Shown piece after piece: positions 11,116-23,944 of a stretch of DNA of 64,000 nt. The number at the start of each line of letters is the position of its first letter. Within the stretch, counting starts at the first letter, position 1. The position numbers and the translations under genes are program-made. This DNA comes from Lycorma delicatula (taxonomy: Eukaryota; Arthropoda; Insecta; Hemiptera; Fulgoridae): positions 80,031,689-80,095,688 of the forward strand of contig NC_134455.1 of assembly GCF_047948215.1 (NCBI RefSeq), given 5' to 3'. The notes beneath the pieces were generated by a model. It searched no databases. It saw only the letters and a list, made by a program, of their open reading frames with translations, and was not told where the DNA came from.

Positions 11116-13154
11116 GATGACATATATATATTATACACAACAATAAAAATTAAATATAATCGAAATTGTAAGAAACATTAATGAGAAATTAATTATAAAA
11201 TTCTGTAAATTGGTGTTTAACTTCGTATTCGGTTTACTCGTTCAACATTACGAACTCTAAAAATTTCGAATAATTAATTTTTTTGTTTTACATACAACTG
11301 GTTGACTAAACACATCAGCCTGTCTTTTTTTTGGTCTAAATTACCCTTATTAATGATAATTCCTCGAGTACAGGACTTAATTTTTTTTTCTCAGTTACGG
11401 TTATTAAAACAATAATTTTTAAACCGCCTCAAAGTAATAAAATTGTAAAATAAACGTATCACACAAAAATACTAAATAAAATATTGATTATTTTTAATAA
11501 AATCTTATCTTCTTTAATTATTTAACTTCAATACTTTTACTTTAATTTAAAGAAGTTTAGGTTCGTGTTACATCAAAATCTTAAAGTAAATAAAATATTA
11601 CGGATAATTAATAAAATGTCCGGAACAGATGAATCAGAAAATTAAAATTACTCGATAGCGGGGAATAAAAACGGACGCCAGTCTTTGCAACGCTTAGAAA
11701 CCAAAGCTTGTTTTTCTTAACAAGAAAAGAAAAAGCCACTGAAAAATAAATACAATAAACAGTAACTTACTTATCAGAATCACGCTTCGGACAATACCGT
11801 AGCAATCCGTGTTGACAAATAAATACGGACGTGTTCAATGAACGAACTGGTTCTTCCTTATCTGGTTTCCTGAAAGAAAAAATAAATACTATATAAAAAA
11901 ATAAACATATACAAGTTGTAAGTAACATACAAAATATGCAATTGCAAACATACTCTCTAAACGGTAGTTACCGGAGGCTAACAGAAAAAAAAAATTGCAA
12001 ACATACCCACAGATAAATCACTTATGTTTGAAAATCTCATGCTTGAAAATAAAATAAAATAAACAAGTTAAAGGGCAGTGATCCATCATTTTTATGATGG
12101 TTCATCTTTGCTGTAAAATGTTAATTGAACTTCCTTCTCGTTAAGAAACAAATTAATTTCTCAATTAGTCAATACGTTTCTCAACTTTATTAGACTACTT
12201 TAAACCTTTATTTTTAGTGTAGACTTACTGAAATAAATTCTCAATCTGATTTCACATAAAATTTAACTTAAAAATAAAATAACGTTATTACACTCGTAAC
12301 CACTAAACACAACCGGAGCCATTAATTAAAATTCCGATACTTCTACTAGAATTATAATATAAAGTAAGTAATATTTTACAACGAAACCTTTCTGCAGCCG
12401 TAACTGCAATTTTATTACAGTTAAAATAATTGCCTTCTTTTAAACAATTTTAAAGCTTGTTTACGATTGTCAAGAGTGGAATATTCACTATCTTTACTGA
12501 CTTTAGCACTAAATTATTTTGATGTAATACCAAAATAAAAAATAATAGATGCATTCACAGCAAATGTAAAATTGTTGGTACGTAATATATTAAAATAACT
12601 ACGTTACATTAAATACAAGTAGTAATAATTTTCATATAATCATATAAATTTGCTTAAAATGTATCGCCTTTTATATTTCACGATTCGAAAGTTACATAAA
12701 GAAAAGTAATCTTCTATACCAGTTGGTTTACGATGAACATAGCTTAATTGAAAATTTAAATCGAGAAAACATTTATCCTCGATACGAAAAATCAAACTAC
12801 GCGTTTATAACAGGAAACCAAGATCGTACAAATACATAATGTATTAATACTTTTGTAATGACAAAATGAACCACCAAAATTTATATTTAGATGTAACCAG
12901 AGAAAGGTCACTGGAACAATTGATAGCATTATGACGTAAATAAAAATTTGAATCGGTTTATCTTTATGAAAATTAATACAAGGTGGAAAGGAAGATGAAA
13001 TATTTAACGGCTATTTATCGAATTACTTTCTGTAAATAATAGGAGTAGGTAACTCTATCAAGCCGGGTCTTCTTTACCATTTCAGTTACAATTCAGTAAT
13101 AGGTATGAAAAATAAAGAAACGCTATCTTATCTCACGATATTTTTTTTAAATTT
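11116..13154. other. AT-rich stretch, nothing recognised
   Basis: No supported feature. A short hairpin (ccatcat ... atgatgg) lies at 12082-12101. Confidence 0.5.
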
Positions 13155-13385
13155 CGAATCTTTTTTGTCGAAATTTTAGAACATCACGGCCAAGTATTCT
13201 CTCCAAAGACATTTTTGCACGGGGTACAACACTTTGGGACATCCATTAGGCATCGCTTCAGAAGATGAGATGAAATGACAATTTTGTAGCGTGTGAAAGA
13301 TGTCACGCCTGACCGAGATTGGAACACGGATGAAAGGCCGAGACGCTAGCACTCGCGCCACGGAGGCCGGCGGTACAACAATACG
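13155..13385 (-). repeat. tRNA-derived SINE
   Basis: Read on the minus strand, it starts with a tRNA-like head: an A-box-like string (tggcgcgagtgctagc, complement of about 13346-13361), a stretch gtctcggcctttcatccg, then a degenerate B box (gttccaatctc, complement of 13313-13325). A non-tRNA body and an A-rich end follow (about 13140-13160). Heads of this exact type are familiar from arthropod SINEs. The B box has drifted from the consensus GGTTCGANTCC, so internal RNA polymerase III transcription is doubtful. It cannot be a functional tRNA gene, because the acceptor stem cannot close. Confidence 0.62.
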
Positions 13386-14384
13386 ACAACAGAAAATAAC
13401 CCGGAAGGTGTACGATAAACTGTATATTCCGATCGGCTGTACCACTCATATAATAGTGAAAATTCACAATAAATGGTGTCATACATAGTAAATTATAAAA
13501 AAATGAAGGAAGAGAAGGAATCACTTGTACGATGTCATTTATAAGACAAAAATGTAACCGATTACAAATCTGTTTTGTTTCCTTAAAAATTATTTACATC
13601 GATCCTACAACTAAAAACTTTTTTCATTTTAACAATTTCAAAAACGTTTTGTTTCCTTGTTAGATTCTCCAAAGCCGTTTAATCATCACTACGACCGTCA
13701 TAGAAAATACATGACAGAATGTAATTTCATTATCATATCAATTTTATCATTTAATTTAATGATTGATGACTTTATTACAAGTGAAAATAAAGAAAAATTG
13801 TGAAATTTTAACAAGCGATTTTAACAATTTACTTTTAATCGATTTTAAGGAATGGAGAAATGGAAAACGACGAAATAAATAGAGGTTTCACAATGTTAAT
13901 TTTTGTTTTTTGAAATATTAAGCGAAAATAATACTAATTGTGGGGATACATGACAAAACAAACGTAAAAATAATTTAAATCATAAAAATTACAACTTCAG
14001 AGATGCATTATGTTATACAGGATGTGCAGAACAAAATAAGAGTTTAATATTTAAAATAAATTAGATTAATTGTTAATGTAATTAATTCTACAAACTTAGG
14101 TAGGAAAACTTAAATTTTGAATACAGTTCTCTGCCGTTCTATTACTTTTATACTAATTTTTCAAATTTATGCGTGTTACAGTTGATAACCATATAGCGCT
14201 GATACAAGGACGAAAATGTAGAACACAATAGTTACGTTATAGATATTGATTTTACAAAACTGTATTAAAAAATGCAACTTGTTGAATTATAACTACGAAC
14301 GGTACCGACAGCAAATGTAATGCAACACGCACGGAAATAGTTGAACCGGGGAGGTAAAACACCTGTTCAAATTGATTTGTTTTA
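13386..14384. other. AT-rich stretch, nothing recognised
   Basis: No supported feature. Confidence 0.5.
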
Positions 14385-14660
14385 TTGCTGACATCATCTC
14401 TCTTACTCTAACGCGTTCACTTCTAAGGAGGGAGACGTCTAAGACGGGCAGAGGAGTGAAATAGGAAGGAGGCAGTGAAACGGAGGAGGGATAATGATGG
14501 TTTTAACCGGGAGATGGATCGTGCCTAATGACACTGCTCCTGATGAGCTCTGCGGGGGAAATCATTTTTCAAAATGGCCCGAGACAACAATGTCCCGCTT
14601 CTACAACCACTCGTTTTGTTTTACCACTAATTCCGATGAACCGTAGCCGAAGTCATCCAC
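14385..14660. other. GC-richer, partly purine-rich block
   Basis: A block with a strong G/A bias (ggagggagacgtctaagacg near 14427 and ggaaggaggcagtgaaacgg near 14464). An open frame runs from 14528 into the following (AT)n tract and has no recognisable motif. It is not obviously part of any element named here; it could be a regulatory region or an old repeat. Confidence 0.3.
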
Positions 14661-14719
14661 ATAAGAAACAGATAATCGCTAAATTTATCTTATTAAGCGA
14701 TTCGCTTCAAAATAAAATA

Positions 14720-14721
<2 letters not shown>

Positions 14722-14767
<46 letters not shown>
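14722..14767. repeat. (AT)n microsatellite
   Basis: About 23 uninterrupted AT units. Confidence 0.95.
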
Positions 14768-14771
<4 letters not shown>

Positions 14772-17476
14772 AAATAAGCATATGAAAATACCAAAATAAA
14801 ATATACCGCACATAATTCCGTAGAGAAAACAAAATTAACTTGAATTCCGACCAATTTTAACCAAGAATTAAATGAGAGAGATATATTACTTAAAAAATTA
14901 TTTAAAAAACAATCAAATCAAATTATTCAGTAACGGTAACATATTACCTTCTAACATCTTATTTTTTTAACTTATTATTTTTAAAGTCACTCCCACTGTA
15001 CAACCCACATCCCAATTGTGCAGAATGAAAGATTTTTCCTCTTAATATGGAAAGCCAAACACGAAATTATTAATTATTATTATTATTATTAAGTAAAAAA
15101 TACATAGTAGTTAATAGAATTAAATTTGTTTCGTTTGGAAAGCCAACAGATCGAGATGCAGTTAAAAAGCTATAGAAATGTCACGCTATAGCTTACAATA
15201 TCTTTTGTTGTGTTCTAATTAAAAGGTTACGAACCTGCAAATAAACATTACAAAGCGTTAAACAAACTCAACAAGAAATGTAGCTACCTACTAGTACTGG
15301 TTAAAGAATTCTACACAGTTATCTTGAAGACATCCAAATTATTACACCGTTCACTCTCGCTCACTCATATAAAAAAATGTGTTTTATGCGTTCCAGAAGA
15401 TATTCAGGGATCTCACTTTTCTAGACAGTTTTCTTTAACCGTTAAATGTATGAAGCCACTAAACAAGAATACCCTAGTTGAACACAACCGCATCAAAGAC
15501 GTCTCAACCAAGTCTTTAGATTTTCAACAAGACCTTTGCAGTCAGATTTTCTATGACTACACGATATGATTAATAGGGAAGACGAGAGGGTAAAAAAAAG
15601 AGCAGCGTAAAGCTGCGTTAACGTAACGTATCAAAAAGTGCCATTAGCAGTGTTATATAACATAGATATTAAAATTGTAAATTGTGTTCATAACAGAAAT
15701 CTTGCTACCCACCAAGTTGTCGATAAAGATCAAAAGATGTCACAAATATCCGATAAAATTAATGTAATACGGTGCCATTAACATTCTTATCACCCGCTCG
15801 ACACATTATTCGTGCTCTCACGGTCATCGAAGGTGTTTTTTTATGAAGAGTTGAAAATATTTTTATAATATTTTTTCAAAGTATATTTTATTTCAAAGTA
15901 TTTTTAATACTTTGAAATATTTTTATAATTCAATTGAAATAGAATCTATCCAAAATTAAATGGATAAAAGTAATCGATAGAACTATTTAGGGAGAAACTG
16001 GAACTGTGGGATTCGATCTGTATAAAAAAAAATAAAATAAAAATAAAAAACATAAGTCGTGGGCTGAGATCGTAATAGAAAATGTAACGAGTAAGGCTGA
16101 ATTTCAAAATAAGATGCTATATCTAAATAGGGCAATTTCAAAGGGAATCTAAATAGCAACCCTGAATATCGTATCGTGTTTCAATGTTTTGGGCCTAATC
16201 AAATTTACTAACCATTCAAACTCGAAGAGTGCCGTTCTTAAAAAGTTGTTTAAATTATCATCATCAATATAATCTTCTTTCAAGTCAATCATCAGATCGC
16301 TTCCGCTTGCTGCTGTATGTTTTGGCCCTTATAACGAAGCCGGCACTCATTATTTTACGGCAATTTCAATGGCCCGACAACATAACAAGAATAGAAATTC
16401 TAAACGATCTTACCCAACTCCGTTATAAGTTACGTAAAGAAATATTCAAATTAACTACAAACCTTTCTGCTTGAAAGGTTTGTAGTTAACTTCCAACTGA
16501 AGTTAAGTAATGAAATGTAAGGCGACCTTAATAAGGAAGACAACCTTCTATTTTCTAGAAAACGATATATAAGTGCAGGTGCGCGTATCAAAATAGGCTA
16601 TCTGTCAAATCACATGATTTCAAAGAAAAATTGTGAGAAATTTAAAATCTTTTAACAAAAAAGAAAAATGGATAAAAAAAGCAAGTAGGAAATAGCGATC
16701 GAACCTTATTACAAATTAGTTTTTTGGTAGTTCTTTACTTGTAATTTTTTTCCTTTTTTAATTTAGTAATACATTATTCAAATTTAATTCATTCTTTATC
16801 ATTTTCGGTTAAATCACAATTGATCAACTATTTTTCAACCAGGCTCTTAACTGGTCAACATCACTTATTTTTTAAATCACAAACTGGTGTTACAATACCG
16901 CAAACCTGCTAATAAGCAAGCAAAAATTTACAATCTATTGTTTAAAGAAATAATAATAAGAATAAAATTTAACAAGTTTTTAGTTATCGATAAGAATACT
17001 TTTCGCTTTGTGTAACATACGAGTATTTAATATGAATACTGCCAAATAAGAACAGGCTACAAGTACTATCCTACAATAAATAGACTTAGTGTTATTTCTA
17101 AGCCTGCATTTATACTAGCTGACAAGAAGTTTATGTCTTTCATCGGTTGTACATATTTTGTTTACGACTGATGCGGCTGAAATTTTGCTTCGACATCAAA
17201 ACAAGAACCATAAATCCGGTATAAATTAAATATAGTTAAATACGCCAAAAAATAACTATTTTGCGTACAAATAAAACGGCAATCTTTCAAAATAAAACGT
17301 CTGTTTTTAAATAAAATAATTATCTAAAATCATATATTTTAACTGTGATTCATCTGTGAAACAATAAGGCCTAAGATAAGCGTTGAATTAATAAATGTAA
17401 ATAATTAATAGCAATCATAAAGTTGTCGGACATCACAGATAAGAAATCCCTTATATTTTAACAAGATAATGCTCTA
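14768..17476. other. AT-rich stretch, no supported gene
   Basis: Open frames at 15324-15569 and 16229-16474 (81 codons each) look less repetitive than most in this window, but neither shows a domain, a convincing start context or a homologue I can recall. The only clear structure is the hairpin at 16451-16489. Confidence 0.45.
16451..16489. repeat. Perfect 17-bp hairpin
   Basis: ttaactacaaacctttc (16451-16467), loop tgctt, then its exact reverse complement (16473-16489). Confidence 0.9.
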
Positions 17477-18795
17477 AGAGGGTCGTTTGGAAAATTCCCC
17501 GCCTGTCAAAGAAGCAAGATTTTTCTGGATTTTTATTTTTAAAGTATAGTGTCACCTTTCATTTCGGTACATTTATAATGATTATTCCAACTCTGCAAAA
17601 AAAAAAAACGGTTATCTCAGCGTAGACTTCATCATTTGAAGTGAATCTTCGTCCAGCAAGCAATTTCTTCCGGTTTGAGAAGATGAAGTAATCACTGGCC
17701 AAATTCAGCGCATGTGCAAGCACTTCGAAACGTGTATGCCCGAAGTGCATACACGAACGTGTATGCAGGCATGTTACCGTGGTTCTTTTTGACCAGATAT
17801 GAACGTTTAATCAGTATAACAATATCCTTCAATCGGTCCAGTAATAAAAGGTAATATTTCCCGATGATGGTCTTTCTGTTTGCTAGGTAAGTAAACGGAT
17901 CACCACACCGTGAGAACCCCAAAAACCCATAGCCATGACTCTTCCTGCAGATAATATTATTTTTGTTTTCTTTGGCGAACTTTCACCTATTCCCATCCGC
18001 TTCTCGGAGTACTGTTTGGTACTGTTTGGCGTACAATGATGAATCCATGTTTCATCTATTATTATAAAATGTCAAAGAAACTTAGCGGAATCCCTTCTAA
18101 ATAAGTCTTAACATACTCGAGAAGTGTTCAATAAAAATCGTTTCAAGTCGACTGTTAACAAAAGCGGCACAAATCCAGCGAAAAGCTGGTCATACCTATA
18201 ACATTGTGTAAAATATAGTGGACATGGTCTATCGAGATGTTTCTAATGTCAAAAGCTCGCGTAACTTCAGTCGGCGATGATTTAATACGGCATTCTGAAT
18301 TTTTTGGAGGAATTCGACGATCGCAGTGGTCTTTGGGTGTCCCGAGATTTCATCATCTTAAATAGATATACGACTACACGTTTAAATTCAGCAACCCACT
18401 TTTTTACCGTCGAAAACAAATGGAGAAGAATTCTTTGAAGTAGAATTTAGCTCTTTTTGTATGTCCGTCGGAGTTAAACCTTTCAAACAAAGTAAGAGAT
18501 AAATAACAACTGGTCTTAAACTGTATTCATTTTTCAGAAATGTCAAAAACTGTTTGCTTTACTCGATTGCCACAAACAGCAATTAAACGTACGTCTGAAA
18601 CACGTAGCACGCCATTTAAAAATCATGTTTGACAAATACCATAGTTATTTGATCACACTTGCGCGGAGACTGTACAAGACTACACTTCACTTACTCTCAT
18701 ATCATCATTCATTATCATACACATATCATCTTCATTCATTATCTGAAGTAATACCTATCTTTGTGTCAGGCCGAGAATTTTCCGAACGACTTTGG
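17477..18795 (-). mobile_element. Mariner transposon with both terminal inverted repeats
   Basis: About 1.32 kb, the usual mariner length. The right end (minus strand from 18790) reads gtcgttcggaaaattctcgg; the left end (from 17482) reads gtcgtttggaaaattccccg. Over 27 bases the two ends agree at 23 positions. Each end lies five bases inside a TA dinucleotide (17475-17476 and 18796-18797), as expected for a TA target-site duplication. The interior holds a transposase relic on the minus strand. Four TIR mismatches and many stops mark it as old. Confidence 0.85.
17560..18600 (-). pseudogene. Mariner transposase relic
   Basis: The transposase that would excise and reinsert the 17477-18795 element, now broken by many stops and frame changes. 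In order on the minus strand: an N-terminal HTH segment (LKGLTPTDIQKELNSTSKNS, about 18500-18440), VKKWVAEFKR (about 18400), the first catalytic block IIDETWIHHCTPNS (about 18050), SAGRVMAMGFWGSHGVV (about 17950-17890), YYLLLLDRLKD (about 17850-17815), and a C-terminal part with LASDYFIFSNRKKLLAGRRF and TSNDEVYAE (about 17705-17620), which covers the third catalytic aspartate. The block around the second aspartate is disturbed by a local duplication (17733-17765, repeated cgtgtatgc/gcatacacg). Order and spacing are those of DD34D mariners of the SETMAR-like kind. Confidence 0.8.
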
Positions 18796-18799
18796 TAGC

Positions 18800-19489
18800 T
18801 CATTATAAAAGAAATATAAAATTGTTACGAAATGACAAAACTGTGATCGATGATTTTGGAAAGACATTCAACTTATGAACTTGCCATACGATAGCCAAAT
18901 GAAATTACTGTTTGTGATTTTATCTTAAACAGCTATTTTATTGAACATGTATATATTACAGTATTAAATACTACGAAGGAATTAATGAGGGTCATCAAAG
19001 TAGAAATTCTTCAAATTCCATTGTGAATGTGTAGTTTAGAATAAATTTCATTTTAATAGCTATCAAATCATTATCGTTTTTTATTTTTTATAAAGATAGG
19101 AAGATTTCAGGGGATTAATATTTAATTACATATCGGCTTACAGTATCGCTAAGTATTTTTGTTTTACCATAAAAATATTTCCTATACTCAGAGCAGGACC
19201 TTTGTTATCAGAGCTTTATCATTTTTTGACTTCTTTGCTGTTCAGCCAAATCAGACAATATAATGCTCATTGCAAATTAAAGATAATATTTTTGATTGTA
19301 TCTCTTACATACCTCTTCGAGGAATAGAGAATTATATATTATGTAGGTAACGTCCACAGTGCACAGCACTGCCAGTAATGACAAGAGTTTTTGTGGCGGT
19401 AAGTAGTACTGAAAATAAAAAAAATAAATTTCTATCTTGAAGGTAAATCGGTTTTGTGGATATTTATTAAAAAAATACACAGCAAAAGA
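18800..19489. other. AT-rich stretch, nothing recognised
   Basis: No supported feature. Confidence 0.5.
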
Positions 19490-19960
19490 ATGAAGATTAG
19501 TAAGTGGCGAAATATCTACCGAATACTGCAACGTTACTATACACAACGACGAATAAAACAGTCAGGGTCCGGCTTGTTTGCATAAGGAATATAAGGGATG
19601 AACTCATTAGCAGTACGATAAAGTCCCGGTGTCCACGTCAAGCGGTGTTTGCCTCACGTCTCCGGGGAACAGACCTTAATTGGACTCTGTTAAGCCAGTC
19701 GGCATACCTCACTTTTGTAACGGTAGGGGGATTTTTTCGCTAACAGCAAGATGTGTGTCACACTAACATAAAGCGAAGAGGAAGGGAAAGGATTATTTGT
19801 TTTTTGCCGTGTCTTGTCGAGTCGGTGGCCAGGAATTTGTCTAGGGATTTCCCTCGACGTACGCGCATAAAGTTTTTAAGCTGCAAGTAATTAAGGAGTC
19901 TTACGTATCACTCGTTATGACACCGTTTGGACCGCGTGTCAACAACCACCGTAAACGAAT
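19490..19960. other. GC-richer island of unknown nature
   Basis: Base composition is well above the local background, with many CpG dinucleotides (gtcttgtcgagtcggtggcc near 19811; ctcgacgtacgcgcataaag near 19852). A 79-codon open frame at 19504-19743 has no recognisable domain and starts at a non-ATG codon. The region does not match any of the repeat families seen here. It could be a noncoding exon or a promoter region of a host transcript; this is inference. Confidence 0.3.
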
Positions 19961-21638
19961 ACCTTGTTTTTAGTCTTTTATTTCTTTTTCCTCACTGTAA
20001 ACTGCAATTTACATTAAAAATTTCTCCACACCTGACCGTACGTGCATGTTACTTATAATTGTGAAAATGCAAACAGCAATTAATTATTCCAACTCAATTT
20101 TATTACCGCAATATTTTCATACATAATACACATATTTAATTGTAAATTATAATAATTATTATAACATTTAAACAGTTAATCTCTATTATTTAAACAATAA
20201 TATCGTCCATGTTTAAAATTCATTTAATTTATAAAATAGCTCATCGTATCTGTTAAGGTATGAAATCGTTTTTTATTTTATATTTAGAATATTTATCTTA
20301 TACCAATAATTTTATGAGCAGTACAACTTACTCATTACGTGCTGAGTAGGACGTAATGAGAATACAATGAAACTTAATAAACTGAGAATTAAAATAGAGT
20401 AGGAAACGGAACTGTCGAAATAACCGATTGTAAAGTTTAGTTATCGTCAAAATCTTCTCGCTTTAGCAGAGCAATATCGTCAGGATTTATTCCAGGAAAT
20501 CGGATAGTGATATCCGATGACTACCGCGGAGATAATTATTAACTATAGTGCATAAAAATATACAAGGTTAATTTACCAAGTAGTATGAATAAAGACCACT
20601 CGCCAGGAAGTGACATAATGAGCGACGGTTAACTGTTTTTTGTTCATAAAAGAGATACTGTTTTTTTGAAAAATCGTCAAACATGATTTGCTTTGTCAAA
20701 CAGTAGGAATCAAACAGCAAATGTTCGTAACAAATGAAAACGCATTCGGTCGTAACTGTGCTGCAAATAGACGAAACTCTTCCAAAAGATAGATTAAGAC
20801 AGGGCTACAAATCTGTCAATCAATAAAAACACGTTCTTTCACTTGTTAAAGCTGATGATGACCTACAAGAAAACGGTAATCAATACTACATACCAAAACA
20901 GAAATATTTCATTAAAATTGATTTATATTTACTCAAATCTTTAGCTTCAATTCAAAAAATAACTTTCTTAATTCGATTCGAAGGTTTTTTGAAGTTTCTT
21001 TGATGATTCTGTTTTAATTTTTCTCCAGATAATTTAATTTTTAGAAGAATTTGCAAGGCTAAATATTCTATTTATACATCTGTATATATTTTTTTCGTCG
21101 TCAGCAAGACTTAGAACATTTTCGATTGATAACAGCGTTAATATAAAGCTTATTTGTTCTGATATCCAAGCATTTTTACTTGAAAATTACTTACAAAATT
21201 TTAAATAAAAATTGATAACTAATATTTATTTTCTGGATTTACGATAATTTTAGCTCACGCTTGACAGAAATTTTTTACTTAGTTACTCTCATTTGCGTTT
21301 CTTAAGAATATATTTTTTTCACACAGCCGACAATTTTATATAACTCTACCCATATTTCTTTTGTAAATTAGAACTTCACCGTAAAATAACTTTAAAAAAT
21401 ACTTCTAAAAACTCAAGTAACAAATATGTTGCAAATTCTTTTTTAAATTTCGAAATCGATATCGCATTAAAGATTAATTGCTGATGGAATGAAATCACGA
21501 AGTATAAAAGACATAATCTAGACATCAAACAGCTAAGAATTATTTCATTAATAACTACTGATATTTTTATTTTTTTTATGATTATTTGTTGTAATTTTTT
21601 TTAAATCAGAGGTTCATAAATCAACATATTTAAATAAA
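19961..21638. other. AT-rich stretch, nothing recognised
   Basis: No supported gene. The patch 20430-20640 is slightly GC-richer and contains a small palindrome (cggata ... tatccg, about 20499-20518). Confidence 0.45.
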
Positions 21639-21639
21639 A

Positions 21640-22375
21640 AAAAAAGGAGATGAAGTCGGATTTAAACCAATGCGATGTGCCTTTCTCTTGTAAGATGCAA
21701 ATATTTCATTAATTAAAATTTCATTTGGCTGTAGTAACTCTGAAACCAATGAATAACCATAACCATATCATAAGTATCACTTATGATATATCATTGAAAA
21801 GCTTTCAATTAGGGCTTATTACTGCAGTTAAGAAAATGTCCAAAATCCATTTTTTTTTAGATTTTGGGCTTTTTTTGGTCACTTTTGGTTCAGTCGATTA
21901 CTATCTAAAGGGGAGGTGCACAACTAGATGTTACAACAGTACTAAATTCAAAATATCAACATCCTACGGATAATTGTTTTTGAGTTACGCGAAATACATG
22001 TGTACGTACGTACGTAAAGACGTCACGCAAAAACTAGTCAAAATGGATTCAAGGATGGCCAAAATGGATATTTCCTTTAAAATCTGAAAACCGAAATTTT
22101 TAACCTAATTTTTTTTTGTTAAATTTAATATCCAGAGATATCTCTTGATATCCAGAGATATCTCTTGGTGTGTATATCTCTCGATATATACACCAAGAGA
22201 TACACAGTTTGTGACCAATATTTTTTCGTTTTGGACGCATTGTTATTTAAACATGTAAACTAATAGCATGTAAATATTCCCAAATAATAATAAATTGTAA
22301 AATTTTCAGCGAAATCGGGTAAGTACTTTTTGAGTTATTAGGACATACACACACAAAACGAAGATTGTCTTTTAT
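21640..22375. repeat. Dispersed non-coding repeat of a type common in hemipteran genomes
   Basis: Landmarks in order: gatgaagtcggatttaaacc (21649), aactctgaaaccaatgaata (21737), a block with aaaatccatttttttttag (21843), aggggaggtgcacaactaga (21909), gtacgtacgtacgtaaagac (22002) followed by gtcac, aaactagtcaaaatggattc (22031) and ggccaaaatggatatttcc. I recall these phrases as a high-copy repeat in leafhopper and planthopper sequence data, without a family name. It has no intact coding region. The identification is from memory. Confidence 0.5.
22129..22200. repeat. Short tandem duplication plus long hairpin inside the repeat
   Basis: tatccagagatatctcttga occurs twice back to back (22129-22168), and tctcttggtgtgtatat (22161-22177) pairs with 22184-22200 at 16 of 17 positions across a 6-base loop. 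Confidence 0.85.
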
Positions 22376-23880
22376 TTATATAGATCTATTGGCGATTAAA
22401 AAATACATAGAAGCTACACAGAAAAAAGTTCATAGAAGTTAGCATCAAAACAGTCTATGACTTAAAACAAAAAAAAAACTAAGTCATTAATTTAGCGGCT
22501 ATTTCAAGGATTCGAAATTCAAAAATAATATTTAGCAAAGTTTATTTTCGAACGTTAGAGCGTTTTTTTTTTTTTTTAAATTGGAAAATATTGTTCTGGT
22601 TATTTATATAGGGAATACCTTCCTTCCTTTACCTTAGGAAATCTATTTTTTATTTTTTATTCGAAAATGTAAAAACAATTTTAGATTTATAGTCCAGAAA
22701 AAATATAATTTAACGTTCATTATTAATATTATCAGAAACAAAAGGACACGAAAAGGAACTGACCACAAAGCAAATCCGAGCACTCTATAACTCTTCAGTA
22801 TTTTCAAAATTTTAGTCTAAAATCGATTGATAAATTAAATTATAAATCTTTTAACAGTATATTGAAATTAAATTTATTTTCAAATTTCATTATAAAGAAT
22901 TAAATATACAATGAAATTAAATAAAACAGTATTATATTTTTAATTAGCCTATAATAAAGTTAGCGTTAAAATCCTAGTCAGACAAGGTAATTCTTCAAAA
23001 CGTAAACTGCGGTCGAGCAAGAGCAATCACAGATACGAACGAAGTAAGGAAAGCAGGCGGCTGTACAGCCTGAGTGACATTCTTAAGCCTGACGCGATTT
23101 CGCACTCTAGGGGATTACGCATCACCATCTCCATCCATCTATCCATTCATCTCATCTATCCACTTCTCACCCGACATATCCGACTGAAAAGGAAACAATA
23201 ATTAATTCACCTTCAACTGATACCGCTGTCCTTTCCCTTACAGCACAAAGTTATATACAAACTTAATTCCATCCACTACCGTAATTAACTTACGAATATC
23301 AAAATCGGTCGACTTTATGCCGAAATACGATTTAAATAGTCACTTTATCCGAACAGAATTCAATCATAAAAACAGTCTTACGATAAACTAATGTAATATT
23401 GAACGAAATTAATTCTTAGTAGCACATAATTAACAAAAACAAGCATATTAAAGCATACGGAAGATAAACAGAAGTATAAATGAAAATCTTTTATAACGAT
23501 TCAGCCATTCGAAAGCGCTACTGTCAGTTTGCGAAGACGCATCCTTCACAAACCAGCAAATAACGTCGTTACCTCTGTATACAGTAATAAATCTACAATC
23601 TTTGTACACAATAAGTAATCTCTTCAATCTTTGAATGTCTTATGTCTTGTAGACAAAACTTTAATACAATTCCAAAGATTTAGGAAATTGGAGGAGGATT
23701 ATGGAGAATATATATAGATTATCTAAACAGATATATATTACTGAATTACTGACAATAATCAACTTTCCGTTGTACCCCGGATATGAAAATTACTGCGTTA
23801 TACAATGGTCGGATTATGGCTGTTATTTACACGAGCTACATTCCATATAATCCGCAAACATTATCCACTTAATCTCCTTA
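22376..23880. other. Mostly AT-rich; GC-richer patch at 22985-23170
   Basis: The patch at 22985-23170 (aaagcaggcggctgtacagc near 23050, then a pyrimidine-rich tract of catc/ccat repeats at 23120-23165) is not clearly a transposon. No gene supported. Its closeness to the promoter-like site at 23897 may or may not matter. Confidence 0.4.
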
Positions 23881-23896
23881 TCCACCACTCCGGGAG

Positions 23897-23933
23897 TATA
23901 AATACGGTTACATCGACACAAGACAAACCAGTT
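23897..23933 (+). promoter_or_regulatory. Candidate core promoter: TATA box and initiator
   Basis: TATAAATA at 23897-23904, preceded by ctccggg, is followed by CCAGTT (23928-23933), close to the arthropod initiator TCAGTY. The A of the initiator lies 33 bases after the first T of the TATA box, which is the expected distance. The next ATG (23945) is only 15 bases downstream. This is a sequence match only, with no evidence of transcription. Confidence 0.5.
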
Positions 23934-23944
23934 CGAAGCCAGAC

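Noticed and set aside
13300..13400. tRNA-like sequence
   Set aside because: The A-box-like part is good, but the B box is degenerate and the acceptor stem cannot be formed; it continues into a SINE body.
15324..15569. 81-codon open frame, possible host exon
   Set aside because: No recognisable domain, start context or splice support; kept only as a remark.
16229..16474. 81-codon open frame, possible host exon
   Set aside because: No homologue recalled, and its end runs into the hairpin at 16451-16489.
19504..19743. 79-codon frame in a GC-richer island
   Set aside because: Non-ATG start and no motif; the island itself is listed, but not the frame.
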